A stretch of 64,000 nt of DNA from Tenebrio molitor (GCF_963966145.1 NC_091054.1:5394001-5458000); one strand, 5' to 3'; counted from the first letter of the stretch, positions 23,601 through 34,849 are shown. Notes: generated by a model from the sequence alone, not told the origin. Made by a program: numbers and translations.

Positions 23601-26296
23601 TGATTGAGCGTTGGATGTTGGAAACGTCACTTCCAAGGCTGAGTACAAAAACATTTTATACAAAACACACTCAAATCGGTCCATTTTACGGAAGTTATCG
23701 TAAACGAAAAAAATTCTACAGACAGACAGATAAACAGACATACAAACGTACGCACAGCTGCCATGCATAAAACTACTTTTTATATCTTAGCTCGCACACG
23801 CTTTTTCGAACCAACCGCCATTCTTCCATTTCCTTCCGGAACCGAAACCATAAAGTGTAAATAATTAACTTTAGGAAAAAACTCGTCTCTAAGGAATAAA
23901 CATATTATAAAATGAATTCGCGTTGTTTTTGCGAGTTAACTTCTTAAAAGATTTATTTTAAGAATTTAAATATTCTCATTTTATATCGGGTGTTCATTTA
24001 TATTTCCCGTCAAAATTGGTGTTGATAAGTCGAATGTGAACGCACCATTCGTCAGTGTGCACAGTAAAAACACAAACAACGCAAAAAGTGAGGTTATATC
24101 TAAGCAGCTGATCCGTGATCCGTAATCCGTGGTGTGTTCACAATCGACTCTTCAACGCCAACTTTGACGGAAAATTAAATAAACACCCGATATTATTTTT
24201 ACGTTTTACACATGCAGATAACAATTATTACACATGTGGGAAAAATGTCGAACTTTAACACAGAATAGTATTTGATTGATAATTTTAACTACGTCGAATA
24301 TTTTCAGGCTTACTTAATTCTAGATTAATTAATTTACCAAGAGATCTTGTGTTTGAATGTGTGTACAATTTTTGAAGCTTAAAAAGAAAGAAAATGTTTT
24401 AAGAACAAAATTCAACATGAAATAGTGTTATTGTGACTAATGAGAAATTTTAACAGACAAAATGAGTGATTGATGTAAACAGGTGGCATTTGGTAGCGGA
24501 ATTACAAAATTGCAATTGCGACGCGCTATACACCAACAATGCAACATTCAATCAAATTGTTAAACAATTTTCGTGATTAAAGACAAAACTCCGCTAAACT
24601 ATTGAATATTCCTCCGAGATGGTAACTGCGATTAATTTACCGACGACTGTAATTAGGTATCTTCTTTATCAACGCTGACGCAACAATTCACAACTGTCAA
24701 AATTGAACACCACTGGACCTGATTCCTTTTAGTAATCCGACATGGCAAAATTGATGTGGAAAACATTTGTCGTTTCAATTTCCACCGCCATCAATTCCCC
24801 CCAAAACAATTTTAATTTTCAATAATCGCAAATTCGGTGCTTCGTCCACCCCTACAGAGCTTCCGGTGTAATAATCGTCGACGTTACAGCGAATTAAATT
24901 TCAGTCGCATTGTTAACTTCATTATCGCTGTATTTCAGGCGACGCCTTTCGCCGGATCTCTTCAAACTTAACCAGACATGACCTTTCTTAATGGCACTGG
25001 AATAATTAGACGCCACAATTACGAGATCCGTTCTCGGGGTAATTAATTGTGGGACGAGATACGAACAATTAACGCCGTTCGTGCAAACCAAATGTTATTT
25101 TATTATTACGTCACCCTCGACTGTCGTGCTGTTTGCTGGTTCCCCTATTGTGGGGCCCACATGTCGCGCACCTGGCTCAAGCCCTTCCGACCGCGCGTTC
25201 CGATCATTGCAGGCGATCGTTGACGATTCGCCAACAGCGATAGGAAACCGAACCAGGGGCGCGCTGAGAAAATTCCAAAAAAAAAAAAAACAGAAAGATA
25301 AAGTGACATGAATTACATTTCCACAACAAAAATAGATTTTTTTTTCTATGGAATTTAATATAAAATGAAATCTGTAGAAATGTGTATATATGTATGTATG
25401 TATCTCTTGTGCGCTTATAAGTGAAGAATTGCTGAACAGATCTTGATGGAACCTTCACTGGTATTTTTTAAATTTAATTCAATTAATTAATAAAGAAATT
25501 AACTCGTTTAAAAAAATCAATTAATCGATTTGCAGTATTGAGCCTTCCTTCAAATTAAAAAATGTGGAAGAAAACGTAATTTCCTTATTTGTTATTTTAC
25601 CATATATCTGGGTCGTCACTAACATTCCCCCAGCTCCACTACACTTCCTAATAAATTACTTAAGAAGAAATAATATTTAAGGGAAGACCTAATTACTTGT
25701 AACTTGCCACATTGCGAGAGGCAAAGTTTGCATCTACGCAAACATCCCTTGGAGTACATTACTAAAATGAATTTGCTGATGCAGCTATTGTTGAACCATA
25801 AGAAACTTGATTTAGTTCTAAACAAACTGAAAACTTTTCCTTGGAAGCTTCAAAAAAACAACAAAACTTTGAACATTAAAATGCGCCGAGAAAGCTTGCT
25901 TCTTGCACTACTCACCAGAAGAACAGCCCTCAGACTGCGATCGTCGACCCACCCCATGACGATATCCGCGTGCTCCTTGCCCCCGTCGGGGCTGAACCCG
26001 ATCGCGACGTAGCCCTTGGTCCTGGCCTCCACCCTGAAGAGGATCTCCCGGTGGCGGGGCTGCCACCTGAGCACCACGTCTCCGACGTTATCCAAAATTT
26101 CCGAATGGGTCCATTGGTTCGGAAGGTCGCGTCGATTCCGTTTCGGGGTCGATCTTTGGTCTGATTTGTTTGGTTTCTCGCTTATCCTATTGACGTCGTC
26201 GACGTGTCTGACGTACTCGTCGAGGAGGTCGTCACCGGAAGCGATCACCGCCACCAGGAGGGAAAGCACCAGGAGATGCCTGATTATGGGAGCCAT
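11674..26296 (-). CDS. MOXD1-like: MOXD1/DBH-like copper type II ascorbate-dependent monooxygenase
   Basis: Hydroxylase of the dopamine beta-hydroxylase/MOXD1 family, 726 residues predicted; the substrate is unknown. Coding exons on the - strand: 26296-25916, 14673-14518, 14467-14294, 13294-12626, 12574-12273, 12224-11891, 11838-11674; all junctions keep frame. Order: signal peptide (residues 1-21), linker, DOMON domain (about 62-200), then N- and C-terminal copper domains (about 240-580). CuH ligands are His280, His281 and His340 (FVHHM, KHVG); CuM ligands are His436, His438 and Met511 (LHSHLAG, EEMCL). The start was chosen because MAPIIRHLLVLSLL is a signal peptide with an AAAAATGG context; an upstream in-frame Met at 26428 would bury it. 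A hydrophobic tail (710-726) ends the protein, as in mammalian MOXD1, suggesting membrane or GPI anchoring in the secretory pathway. An RNRR site (53-56) could be cut by a furin-like protease. It is about 110 residues longer than human MOXD1. Intron 1 is 11.2 kb; the second intron has a weak donor, GTTGGC. Confidence 0.95.
13295..14293 (-). other. Intron 3 of the MOXD1-like gene
   Basis: A 999 bp intron containing MITE family A copy 2 near its 5' end; otherwise no feature recognised. Donor GTAGGT at 14293, acceptor TGTTCCAG at 13295. Confidence 0.8.
14042..14247 (-). mobile_element. MITE family A, copy 2
   Basis: Reverse-orientation copy of the 4044-4262 element. It begins TAGTGACTTTTATTTTAATG and ends AATCACTA, with the internal TCTACCCC and GGTTGGTATTGATG blocks conserved. 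It lies in intron 3 of the MOXD1-like gene, 47 bp from the exon 3 donor. Confidence 0.8.
16380..16655 (+). repeat. Dispersed repeat, copy 1 (shared with 47.0-47.25 kb)
   Basis: Sequence from ACGAGTTGCATACAAA through TTTTGACAGTTTTGACAAAT, GTGTTGTCTAGGGCAACGGT and AAAGGAGAAAAATGAG matches 47010-47255 in the same order. At the second locus it is the right side of a larger inverted-repeat element, so this copy is probably a truncated one. Confidence 0.75.
16567..16595 (+). repeat. (TCAGG)4 short tandem repeat
   Basis: Two GCAGG units are followed by four perfect TCAGG units. The homologous position of the 47.2 kb copy has no array, so it expanded after the copies separated. TCAGG is the telomeric unit known from Tribolium and many other beetles; here it is far too short to be a telomere. 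Confidence 0.85.
16918..17502. mobile_element. TA-flanked MITE with CAGGGTG ends (585 bp)
   Basis: A 27 bp terminal inverted repeat (CAGGGTGTTTTCGAAGTTGA and onward) is perfect at both ends and flanked by TA at 16916 and 17503. The interior has no transposase frame. It lies in intron 1 of the MOXD1-like gene. Confidence 0.85.
21363..21568. repeat. Imperfect inverted repeat (~206 bp)
   Basis: Blocks AATTACACG, GTCGAAGTAAACTTGACATT and TTTTGTTG-CTGGCAATT occur on the left and, inverted in the same order, on the right, around a short centre containing ACTCGTCCTACGGACTCGT. Fold-back or decayed MITE. Confidence 0.7.
21694..21764. repeat. Short inverted repeat AGGGCGGAAAGT
   Basis: AGGGCGGAAAGT is inverted as ACTTTCCGCCCT about 50 bp later. 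Possibly a remnant of a small element; nothing else supports it. Confidence 0.4.
22218..22621 (+). pseudogene. Decayed DDE transposase fragment, DUF4817-type N-terminal HTH
   Basis: The start MPNFTNVKLTDMVLAYG followed by LYREQFPDR matches the helix-turn-helix domain (DUF4817) found at the N-terminus of transposases common in insect genomes. After a frameshift, the second frame gives KSFTSTVQRLRETGKF, and later DGVRRRQFCEQLLGKY and FLRVILFT, which are the next conserved blocks of the same proteins. Stops and frameshifts separate them, and the catalytic DDE core beyond is missing. It lies in intron 1 of the MOXD1-like gene and is dead. Confidence 0.8.
23986..24190. mobile_element. MITE family F, copy 1 (TCGGGTGTT ends)
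   Basis: TA-flanked element with inverted ends TCGGGTGTTCATTTA and, inverted, TAAATAAACACCCGA, continuing into a GTTGATAAGTCGA-like inner repeat. The interior (CAGCTGATCCGTGATCC, GTTCACAATCGACTCTTC) is shared with 39509-39670, so the two are one family. Confidence 0.85.
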
Positions 26297-27356
26297 TTTT
26301 TCACGACTGGAACGAGATCGAGTGTTAGTTCGTCGAGGATTTACATTTTTATTGGATGAGATTAAGGTGGATAATGAGGATCTCGTTACTGCTGCATACA
26401 ACGGAATTGCTCCGGTCCTCGTTGCCATTGTTTACGATTCTTAATAAAAGATAATCATCTTGTCGGATTAATGAGAGCGTGGAGGGGCGAGGGAGTCAGA
26501 AAAATTTATTAAATCTGAAATGCATTTGTTCAGGAACAACACGAGAAGAGCATATCGTATTTAAATTTGTTCTCTTTTTTAAAAGCAAAAATCTTGTTTA
26601 TTTACTGATTTCAATTTCCTCCTCGATGCGGATAATATCTTAAGGGAGTTATGTAGGATTTGTTCTAAATATAAGTAGCAAAGCTCGAAATAAATAAGAA
26701 GAATGAAATATGTGTAGAGATGGCGGAGGCGGTTGAAATTTATTTTACATATTTTATTACAAATTCGTTTTAATTTTTTAGACGTTCGTTAATTAAGAAT
26801 GTTAATTTTGCATCACAAAATGCGAATAAACATTTAAGAAAGACATTTTGGTTGCTATTAATTACGTTTATTTAAATAACTGACGCAAATTGGTCAGGTG
26901 AAAAAAATGCCTAAAAAAACAGGAAATGGGATAAAGAGAACAAGAGAATAAAAAACACAACTGGTGCTAAATGGCGTCAGCTCCAAAGCTTGGCATGTTT
27001 AGTAGTTCTGCTAAGCCATTTTTAAAATAAATTGGTAGTCCAGTACATCATGGATTATTTCGTTCATAAAATAAAATGTTAATTCCCTTTTCAAACTATT
27101 CATTTCGATTTTGTATTTATGCGATTGGTTCGAAAACTAGCAATAACCGCGTACTGACAATAAAATTGCCAGAATCCATAAATGTAAATTAATGGGGATC
27201 TGTGATTGTTTTCGTAATTATCGAACTTTTTGTCAACTTTTTCATAGGACTGTTATACGCGCTCGATGAATTTATAGTCATCATTGTTTCCAGAAGTGTT
27301 TGTGGCATTAATTAAGTAGATTGGAAGTTAACACGTGCAGTGTTTGATTAAATACC
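26297..27356. other. Upstream region of the MOXD1-like gene
   Basis: Expected to hold its 5' UTR and promoter. A pyrimidine-rich CTCGTTCCAG on the - strand just upstream of the ATG (about 26310) could be a 5' UTR splice acceptor. No core promoter element is clear. Confidence 0.4.
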
Positions 27357-27573
27357 GTGCCTTCAAATAAATTCGGAGTAGGCTGTGATTTATATATTTT
27401 GTCTATTAACGGTTGGTAGACTTTTTAGCATTGATAGTTGTCAATATTTTTATGTCACGATCAGAATAAACACGTGTACTGTGCTGTCAAATGCCACTGG
27501 TGTGCTGTCTTGCATGTTGCCAACTTCATAATAAAATCACAGCCTACTCTAATTCCGAATTTATTTGAGGCAC
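27357..27573. mobile_element. MITE-like inverted-repeat element (~217 bp)
   Basis: Left end GTGCCTTCAAATAAATTCGG then AGTAGGCTGTGATTT; right end is the inverse with a five-base insertion. Non-coding centre. Single copy in this window. Confidence 0.75.
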
Positions 27574-28825
27574 AGCATTTTAAAGTGGACATTAATGTAA
27601 TAATTTAATGGTGTTGTGGAATGGGTAAATGTGTCTGTTGTGAGATTTGAAAGCATTTTGGATTAAAAGGATAATTTTATATTATAATTAATTGTGAGGT
27701 AGAATCGTTAAATAATATTTGATTCTTCTTTGCACAATGCCGAAAGGACAAACTTCATAAGCTTCATAATCATAACAGTCAAGGTTAGTAGAACTTTTAT
27801 AATGATTAAGTTGACAGAAATATTTTTTATTTAGTAGTAACACATTGTTTCGTAAATCCACAAGAAAAACTCAAAGTAAAATTCAGTTATCTGCAGAAAA
27901 AAGAAAAAGTCTAATCATTTACTGCGTGAACATAACCCTACTTATTCAATATGTCAATATATGTTGGAACAATTTGCTTTAATTTTTTCCTAAGTCTACA
28001 TTTAAATAATAAAGTATTCACGAATTGAGAAAATATCTCGTAAAAATACAATTTCGTCAAATTTTGTAAAGTTACGAAAATTAAACGAATCTAATTGGCT
28101 GGTCACGATACGAAGCAAATTTTTTATTGCCAACTCAAACAGTCCTACATAATTGTTCCCCACACGGTATTTTTTTAGCATTTTCCAAAAGAAGTGCTGT
28201 AAAATTGACTGACGTTTTCAAAATTTGATTTTGTCACTAACAAAAAAGTACTTACTAAAAACAATAGAATTTGAATTTTGCAGTAATTCGATATAACAAA
28301 AATAAAATTCTACTCAGTTACTCCTCAGGTCAAAGAAAAAAACCTATACGCACAGCCTATTCATTATAGATCTGAATTATCTAACGCATAACTGAACTTT
28401 TACTGAGTAACAACAAATGTCATTTGTGTCAAAATGTGAAACAGAGGTTATGGAGACCTTTAATTTGTTTACTCATAGACGAGTTTTACAATATCAACCC
28501 AAGAAGTTATTAATAATTAGATCTGTCAGGGGATTGTGTACATTTTTAGTATTTACAAAAATGAAAAATTGACGAATTCGTAATCAGATCATTCGTCGCA
28601 AATGACGTAAAAGACTTGTCAAAATTTGAAATTTTCATTTGTTTTAAATTACTGTCACAAATAAAAAATTAAAACCCAGTGGCCTGGGTAGTAGTTTTAT
28701 CACTTGTGCCAACCTACGGCACTCGTAGCTTTTCAAACTTTTTTTTTTCCAAGAACGCCTTTCAACAATAAAATATTATTTTACATAATAAAAACTAGAA
28801 ATAATTATAATTCTACAACTGGAAT
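27574..28825. other. AT-rich spacer, nothing recognised
   Basis: No open frame of note, and no clear repeat ends. Confidence 0.5.
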
Positions 28826-29192
28826 AGTTATTTACATCAGAGTACGGTAGGAATATTTTACAGCGCGAAAACTAGGTTAGTTGGAACGCTGTAAAATACC
28901 TATCCTATGACATTTGTATTAGACTTTTCGTTTTTATTGGTTAATAAATAATCATAATCGTAATAGGGAAAATACAACCTATCGGGTTGACAGCTCTGTA
29001 TGTCAAAAAGTTTGATATTTGTTGTTTCATAAAAATCGGCAAAAGTGGAGAAGAAACCATTTGGTTAGCCGAAAAGTCTAATACAAACGTACGGTAGGTA
29101 TTTTACAGTGCTCCAACTAAACAGATCGGCTTCGCCTCGTGCCTGAAACCTAGTTTCGCGCTGTAAAATACCGTACTCTAATGTAAATAACT
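28826..29192. repeat. Complex inverted repeat (~367 bp)
   Basis: The outer arms share AGTTATTTACAT-AGAGTACGGTA and ATTTTACAGCGCGAAA; a second inner pair shares AAAGTCTAATACAAA. ATTTTACAG or its inverse occurs four times, so this may be one element inserted in or duplicated with another. It abuts the next element. Confidence 0.65.
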
Positions 29193-29193
29193 A

Positions 29194-29550
29194 AAGTCCA
29201 TTCAAAAATCAAAAAACCACCACCTGTTGCTTTAGGTTGGTAAATTTTAAAAAACCCTAGGTAGATATTTTTTCATACTATGTTGGTAACTATAAATTAT
29301 GACATTTATTTAATTCAAAATAAAATTCAATAGCTTTGAATTTCGTTCATATTGTTTTATTAGCAGCACGTTTCATTTATTTATTGATTCTTATTATTTT
29401 TACTTAAACATGCCCAGAAAAACAAGACACTTAATAAACATTTAACCTCAAAATTACAAGTCTGACCAAATTTTACATTAGACAGCGTTGCCGATAGTAA
29501 TTATCAAGGAAAATGCGACGTTGCTGTTTTTTTGATTTTTGAATGGACTT
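29194..29550. mobile_element. TA-flanked MITE with AAGTCCATTC ends (357 bp)
   Basis: AAGTCCATTCAAAAATCAAA at the left is exactly inverted at the right, and TA flanks both sides (29192 and 29551). The interior is AT-rich and non-coding. Confidence 0.8.
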
Positions 29551-29701
29551 TACATATTACGTGGGACGCTATTAAAAAATTCTTGCGTGAACTCCTTGGA
29601 TCATCGAATTACCAAACAGAAACTCCTATTTTCATCGATAAAAGTGTGTGGTTCTGATTTACGAAATACTTAACCGTATTAAAACAGAATATATGTACAT
29701 A

Positions 29702-30081
29702 CAGGGTGTTAGGTAAATGTCCTGCCAAATTTTAAAGAGAGCATCAGAATACTGATCAGATTCAAAAAGTCCTTAGTCGTTTTTGGCTCAGCTGCACAGT
29801 TCATTTTAAATCTGTTGACAAAAAAAGTACACCAACTCGTTGAGAACCACTGAAAATTGTATTATTGCAGTCACTACTACCGTAAAAAATTTAAGTATCT
29901 AATATCCTTGGAATGGAAACTTTTTCTTAATTGTGCTTCTCAAACGATGGGGTACCTTTTTTCCGCACCCCATTTTGAACGAAATTGGCATCCAAATAAA
30001 AAATGGCACAGGAAAAATCTACCCAATTTTGGCTGATAATGAACTGTTTACATTTTGACAGATCATTTACCTAACACCTTG
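29702..30081. mobile_element. TA-flanked MITE with CAGGGTGTTAGG ends (380 bp)
   Basis: CAGGGTGTTAGGTAAATG and its inverse (one mismatch) bound the element; TA at 29700 and 30082. The CAGGGTGTT start resembles the 16918-17502 element but the rest differs. Confidence 0.8.
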
Positions 30082-31808
30082 TATAAAAAAAATAAATACA
30101 TTTTTTTGGGTAAAAAAAACACTAAACGTAATTCTCTGCTAATAAGTATTTTAGCTTTTAAGTCATCGTGCTTAAACACCGATTATGTCAACCTGAACGT
30201 AGTCATCAGCAAGAAATAACAATTCATTTACACAATCCACTTTAAAAGATAAAGTTGTTTCCTCTTAATTATCTCGCTTTCAACTTTACCTTTTGAGATT
30301 TCCGTAGAAAGATCTTTTTTCAATTGTATTTGCTACTACTGGTGAATAATCTGCTAATTCTGACAGTTTTGTATCTTTATTACCCGCAGCGTTAAGCTTT
30401 CAAGGAAGTAACTTATCAAGCGACAACACTCGAGAATTCGTTGGCACTCTTCCATTACGTGAAAAATTCCTGTCACTCCATTAAGTTTCGAATCGAATCT
30501 ATACAAATTATAGCAAGTAATTGCCTACCGGATGCACACAAAAATAAACCTGTAGAAAATAACAGATATATTTTACAACAAAAAACTGTTGCGCGTCTGG
30601 ATCGGTTTGATTTTTCGAGTTGCACCAAAAACAATTTTGTATCTTTTGTTAATCTGGAAGACTGACTTGGTGCCAAAGAAGAGTGTGTTTGGTTTGATGG
30701 CATCGCGTGACAACAGTTTGACGAACAAAGTGAGCAACTTGTCGAGCGGTATCACCGAAGAATCGTAATAGTCTTCGTGGTAGGAAAAAATTCTTGTCAC
30801 TCGAATGAGTCATGAATCGAATTTATCGAAATTAGCATGTTGGCAACCGTTACCGTGAGGAAGTTCTGTTGCATGTTTGGGATACATTAACATTTTAACG
30901 CCTTTGCAGCAGAGACGAGAAAAAGCGAACAAAACAAGCAGATCCTTAATTAGCACTCGGCACAGCAACATTCGCATAAAATCATAAACGTTGCCCACCA
31001 CTAACCTCCGCTTCGTACAAAATGTTAAATGCGATCCTTGTTGCCATTACAATACAATGAGCGTTCTACTGTGAGAACTTGGAAACGAAATTCTTTACCT
31101 TCCTTTCTTGCGGTTATTCCATGGCCCGTCCGAAAATGATGATGAGATTATCCAAGTGTCAACACTAGAGCCGATCAGATTCGGTCCATTTTACGCGAAA
31201 CAAAGACACACCGGAATACCAACAATCAGAGCGGATTCTTCTTAGTCACCGAAAACATCGGTCGCAGCTGAGCACATCCTGTGTCGGTGTTCAAAAACTG
31301 ACTACGAATGTGTGCATGTGGTTCGATGGTAGTCTGGTTGACTGCCGGTGCCGGTGCCTTGGGCAGACCCTCTTCCTTCCAATCAGCCAACGGCTACCTA
31401 CCGATGGTCTTGGCGGGGAACGTTGTTTGTACCATGACTGCGAGGGTTCCACGTTCATTCATCTTTTCGTTCGATCGGACAGCTGGAAATTCCGACGGTG
31501 GTGCGAGGTCCACACGTAAATTCCGCCGATGGTCGAAGAAAATTGTAGTTTTTTAAAAACGTTGTTCTGGTTTTGATCTATTTTTAGAGTTGTGGAGAGT
31601 AGGAAAAAAAATGGCTACGTTTAAGTAGGTATACGTTAAAAATATTGTAAGTTATTGCATGATTTTTGTATTATTTAAATTTTATTTTTAAAAAATTCTC
31701 TATAAATAAATCAATTTCTTCTGTACGACTCGTAGTTTTATTAATTATTAATTTAATAGATCAAATAAAAACGGCAATAAAATGAAGTTGTCAAAAAATA
31801 AATCTACA
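30082..31808. other. Unassigned region with a GC-richer patch at 31.1-31.56 kb
   Basis: Between 30.6 and 31.56 kb the composition is more balanced than the surroundings, and several 60-80 codon frames exist on both strands (for example 31308-31556 + and 30573-30800 -). None resembles a known family and none is clearly favoured. It could be a promoter with first exon of an unrecognised gene, or a decayed gene. I see nothing firmer. Confidence 0.35.
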
Positions 31809-31810
31809 TA

Positions 31811-32111
31811 AAATCCGTTTTTTTTATAATCTAATATAAAGTGTTGTCAGGTTGGCAGAAAATTCAAAACAGTGAATTTTATAAATCACGTTTGGAACAT
31901 TGTCACCGAATGTCACATTTGACAATTTAAATTTAAATTAAACACGTGTGTCAAACTCACAAACATATGCAACATAACCTCAGTAATGATCTAGGGGAAA
32001 TCTAGGGTGAAACTGAGATAGAACTGGACCAAATGTCAATGATTTTTAATATACAGTTTGGTCTTTTTCCATATTTTGACACTGACAATTGATTATAAAA
32101 AAAACGGACTT
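31811..32111. mobile_element. MITE-like element with AAATCCGTTTTTTTTATAAT ends (~301 bp)
   Basis: The left end AAATCCG-T8-ATAATC is inverted on the right as GATTATAAAAAAAACGGACTT with one mismatch; TA flanks both. It is the first of three elements lying end to end to 33366. Confidence 0.75.
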
Positions 32112-32118
32112 TATATTA

Positions 32119-32447
32119 TAATTCAGAATAAGTGTCATGGCGGTAGACGTTGGAAATTCAAATTTACGTTGGCAGCAAGACCCTTGTTAATAATACCCTA
32201 GTTTTGACGCGGGTTGGTATTCTTCGCTGTTAATTTGGTTTTGGCATTATCGTTGGAATCGTTTTGTGTTTATTTTGTATAAGTAGTATTTGGAATTTCT
32301 TTGTTTCTTCTTTTTTTAAGACATATTGCGCTCAGGATATTTATTTATTTCCAGTGAGTAATGAATAAATAATAATGACGGTTTCACATGTTCACAAGCT
32401 CACTTTAGATAATCCACGTCTACCGCGATGCCACTTATTCTGAATTA
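32119..32447. mobile_element. TA-flanked MITE with TAATTCAGAATAAG ends (329 bp)
   Basis: TAATTCAGAATAAGTG-CAT-GCGGTAGACGT is inverted at the right with two mismatches. Its right-hand TA (32448) is also the left-hand TA of the next element. Confidence 0.8.
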
Positions 32448-32449
32448 TA

Positions 32450-33366
32450 CAGTGAGCGGCAAAAGTATGGAATAAATTCATTAAAAATTAAACAAAATTT
32501 TTTTCAAAAAAATCTTTGACAGGTCAATTTTAGTTTATAAAAATACATATTTTAATAGAAAATAAAATTCCAAGCAGTCATTTGTTTTCAAGTTATTACG
32601 TCATGATAGTTTTTTTAAATGGAAACCCTCTATTTTTTTCTTGATTCTGATAGCCCCTTTAATTGTCTAAATGATAGTATAAAAATTTTGTTACCTTACA
32701 TAAGGAAATTTTTGAGAAAAAAAATAATAAAGTTGGAAAAAATAAATTTTATAACGAACAAAAACAAGTCAAAAACTGTGTTAGTAAGTACTTAAAATTA
32801 TGGAATTAAATGTTTGAATTGCCATCCCCCAGCTTGTTGACAATAAGCAAGTTTATGAAGAAATTCCCCGTTTCAGTTTTATCTTATCTATCGCATCCAA
32901 TTAAAATGAAAATTTCTATAAGTTGTGTTTCTGTTAAATGAGTCATTTTCGAAAACGTTTTGTAAAACAAATAACACATACGAATGAAATTGACAGTAAC
33001 AGTTGACTGTTTGATTTACCTACTTGATTTTTTGACTTGTTTTTGTTCATTATAAAATTTATTTTTTCCAATTTTATTATTTTTTTTCTCAAAAATTTCC
33101 TTATGTAAGATAATAAAATTTTTATAGTGTCATTTAGACAATTAAAAGGGCTATCAGAATCAAGAAAAAAAATAGGGGGTTTCTATTTAAAAAAACTATC
33201 GATGACGTCATAACTCGAAAACAAATGACTGCTTTGAATTTTATTTTCTATTAAAATATGTATTTTTATAAACTAAAATCAACCTGTCCAAAGATTTTTT
33301 TGAAAAAAAATTTTGTTTAATTTTTAATGAATTTATTCCATACTTTTGCGCTTTTGCCGCTCACTG
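32450..33366. mobile_element. Long-inverted-repeat fold-back element (917 bp)
   Basis: The left arm (32450 to about 32785) and right arm (about 33025 to 33366) are inverse copies over roughly 335 bp with only scattered differences; the loop is about 240 bp. Ends are CAGTGAGCGGCAAAAG, typical of Tc1-like transposons, flanked by TA (32448, 33367). The right arm has a nine-base duplication (GCAAAAGCG) near its tip. In the loop, the - strand reads a short piece resembling the C-terminus of a mariner-type transposase; this is weak. A transcript through it would form a long hairpin. Confidence 0.9.
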
Positions 33367-34840
33367 TATGTACTATAAAATATTTTCTCTAATGACCATT
33401 AATAGTTTTCATTTAATTTTTTTGTTGCTACTAAACTTATCAAGAACACGTATGAAAAATAAAAGCGTTCTTGGCTGGATTTAGAATTAACAACAGTCTT
33501 TATTATTATTTATTATTCTTTCTCATTTATTACTTATTTCTTACGATAGTAATTGATGATGGAAGAAATGTTGTACGATACTCCTATCATAACATCATAT
33601 TACGACACTAGATGTGTTATCCAACTTGGACTGAAGCCTTTTCGGAAAATTTTCCCACCTCGTATGGTAATATGACACCTTACGATACTTATATCATAAA
33701 TATATATTATTTTGCAGTTTGGCAAACTTGTGCTTGTAACTTAAACCAGTCCTGCTTGCTTCAGAAATAAAGAAAATACAAAAAGAATAGTCAGTTTCTT
33801 TTTTTTAGAGTTTACCTAAGTTCCTATCTATTTTTATCTCTCAAATTTCTACACTCGCTGCATTCGTGTGTGTAAACTTTCCACTTATGAAAAATTATGC
33901 TTTATACTCATGTAGCACAAATGACTATTAAATTCAACACAAGTTGGACACCCTGTATATTGATAAAGTTTTAACTACCTATTATAATTTTTCTTTATCT
34001 CTATCTTAAAATGTAAGAATAACGAGGAAGTATCTTTTATTTATTGTTTCCTTTCTTTTAAAATTTGCAGTAAAATTCAATTAAAAGTTAGGTTTCAGAA
34101 AATTAAATTTATCAGAGCTTTGGTAAGTTTGATTTTTTTTTCATTTTTTCATTTCATTTTGTAACGCTCTTCGTAATTTAAGACTATTAAAATTTACAGA
34201 AACAATTTACAAGCTAAATATTTTTTATTCTAATTTTAAATTTAAGGACCACTAATAATCCCTAAATTAATTATAAAAATGTAATTATCTCATCAAGTAA
34301 CATTTAACAAAATTAAATTATTATTATTACTGAAGATATTGCAGCATTCTCCAGGTACACTCTTTTCATTTCAATAAATTACATTTACATAATTAGTTAA
34401 TTACATTACAAATTTACATAATTATAATTAACACCAATTAATCTCGTAATTAAGATTATAACGAAGTTGGAAACACGAATTATCATCGGAAACTCTTCAG
34501 TAAAAAAAACCATTAATTTTTGTGAGTACCAAAAAAATCATGTAATAAATTTTGACATTTCAATTTTTTCCACATACATTACAGGTACAACTAGCTATTA
34601 AATAAAATACATTTTACGCAGATTTTCAATTATATTTTTTTTTGTTGGGTCGTGTGTCAGATCTAGGTGCATCTGAAGCCATAATTACATGCTATCATTT
34701 TGTTTCCTAATGCCAGTAATTTACCCCACATGATTGGCAATCATAACGTCTGCAAGCTCCGGATTGATGTAATTTTCAAAAAATGTGATGAATATTCGAA
34801 ACGATCTTATGTTACTAATTCCCCCATCCCAGAGCACTTC
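33367..34840. other. AT-rich spacer
   Basis: No gene. One ACACCCTGTATA at about 33948 looks like a lone right end of a CAGGGTG-type element, with no left partner found. Confidence 0.45.
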
Positions 34841-34849
34841 CTTCCGGTG

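Larger units (their letters stand above)
14674..25915 (-). other. Intron 1 of the MOXD1-like gene (11.2 kb)
   Basis: Bounded by a good donor (GTGAGT at 25915) and acceptor (TCGTTGCAG ending at 14674). It separates the signal peptide/first half of the DOMON domain from the rest. It contains several mobile-element copies listed separately. No nested protein-coding gene was recognised; frames such as those at 19331-19637 and 15175-15402 resemble nothing known. Segments 17.6-21.3 kb and 24.2-25.9 kb hold nothing I can name. Confidence 0.85.

Noticed and set aside
23715..23760. CAGACAGACAGATAAACAGA run as a microsatellite tail of a retrotransposon
   Set aside because: Too short and degenerate, and no retrotransposon sequence is seen next to it.
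26297..26428. Upstream in-frame Met at 26428 as start of the MOXD1-like protein
   Set aside because: It would put 44 polar residues before a clear signal peptide; the Met at 26296 has a better context.
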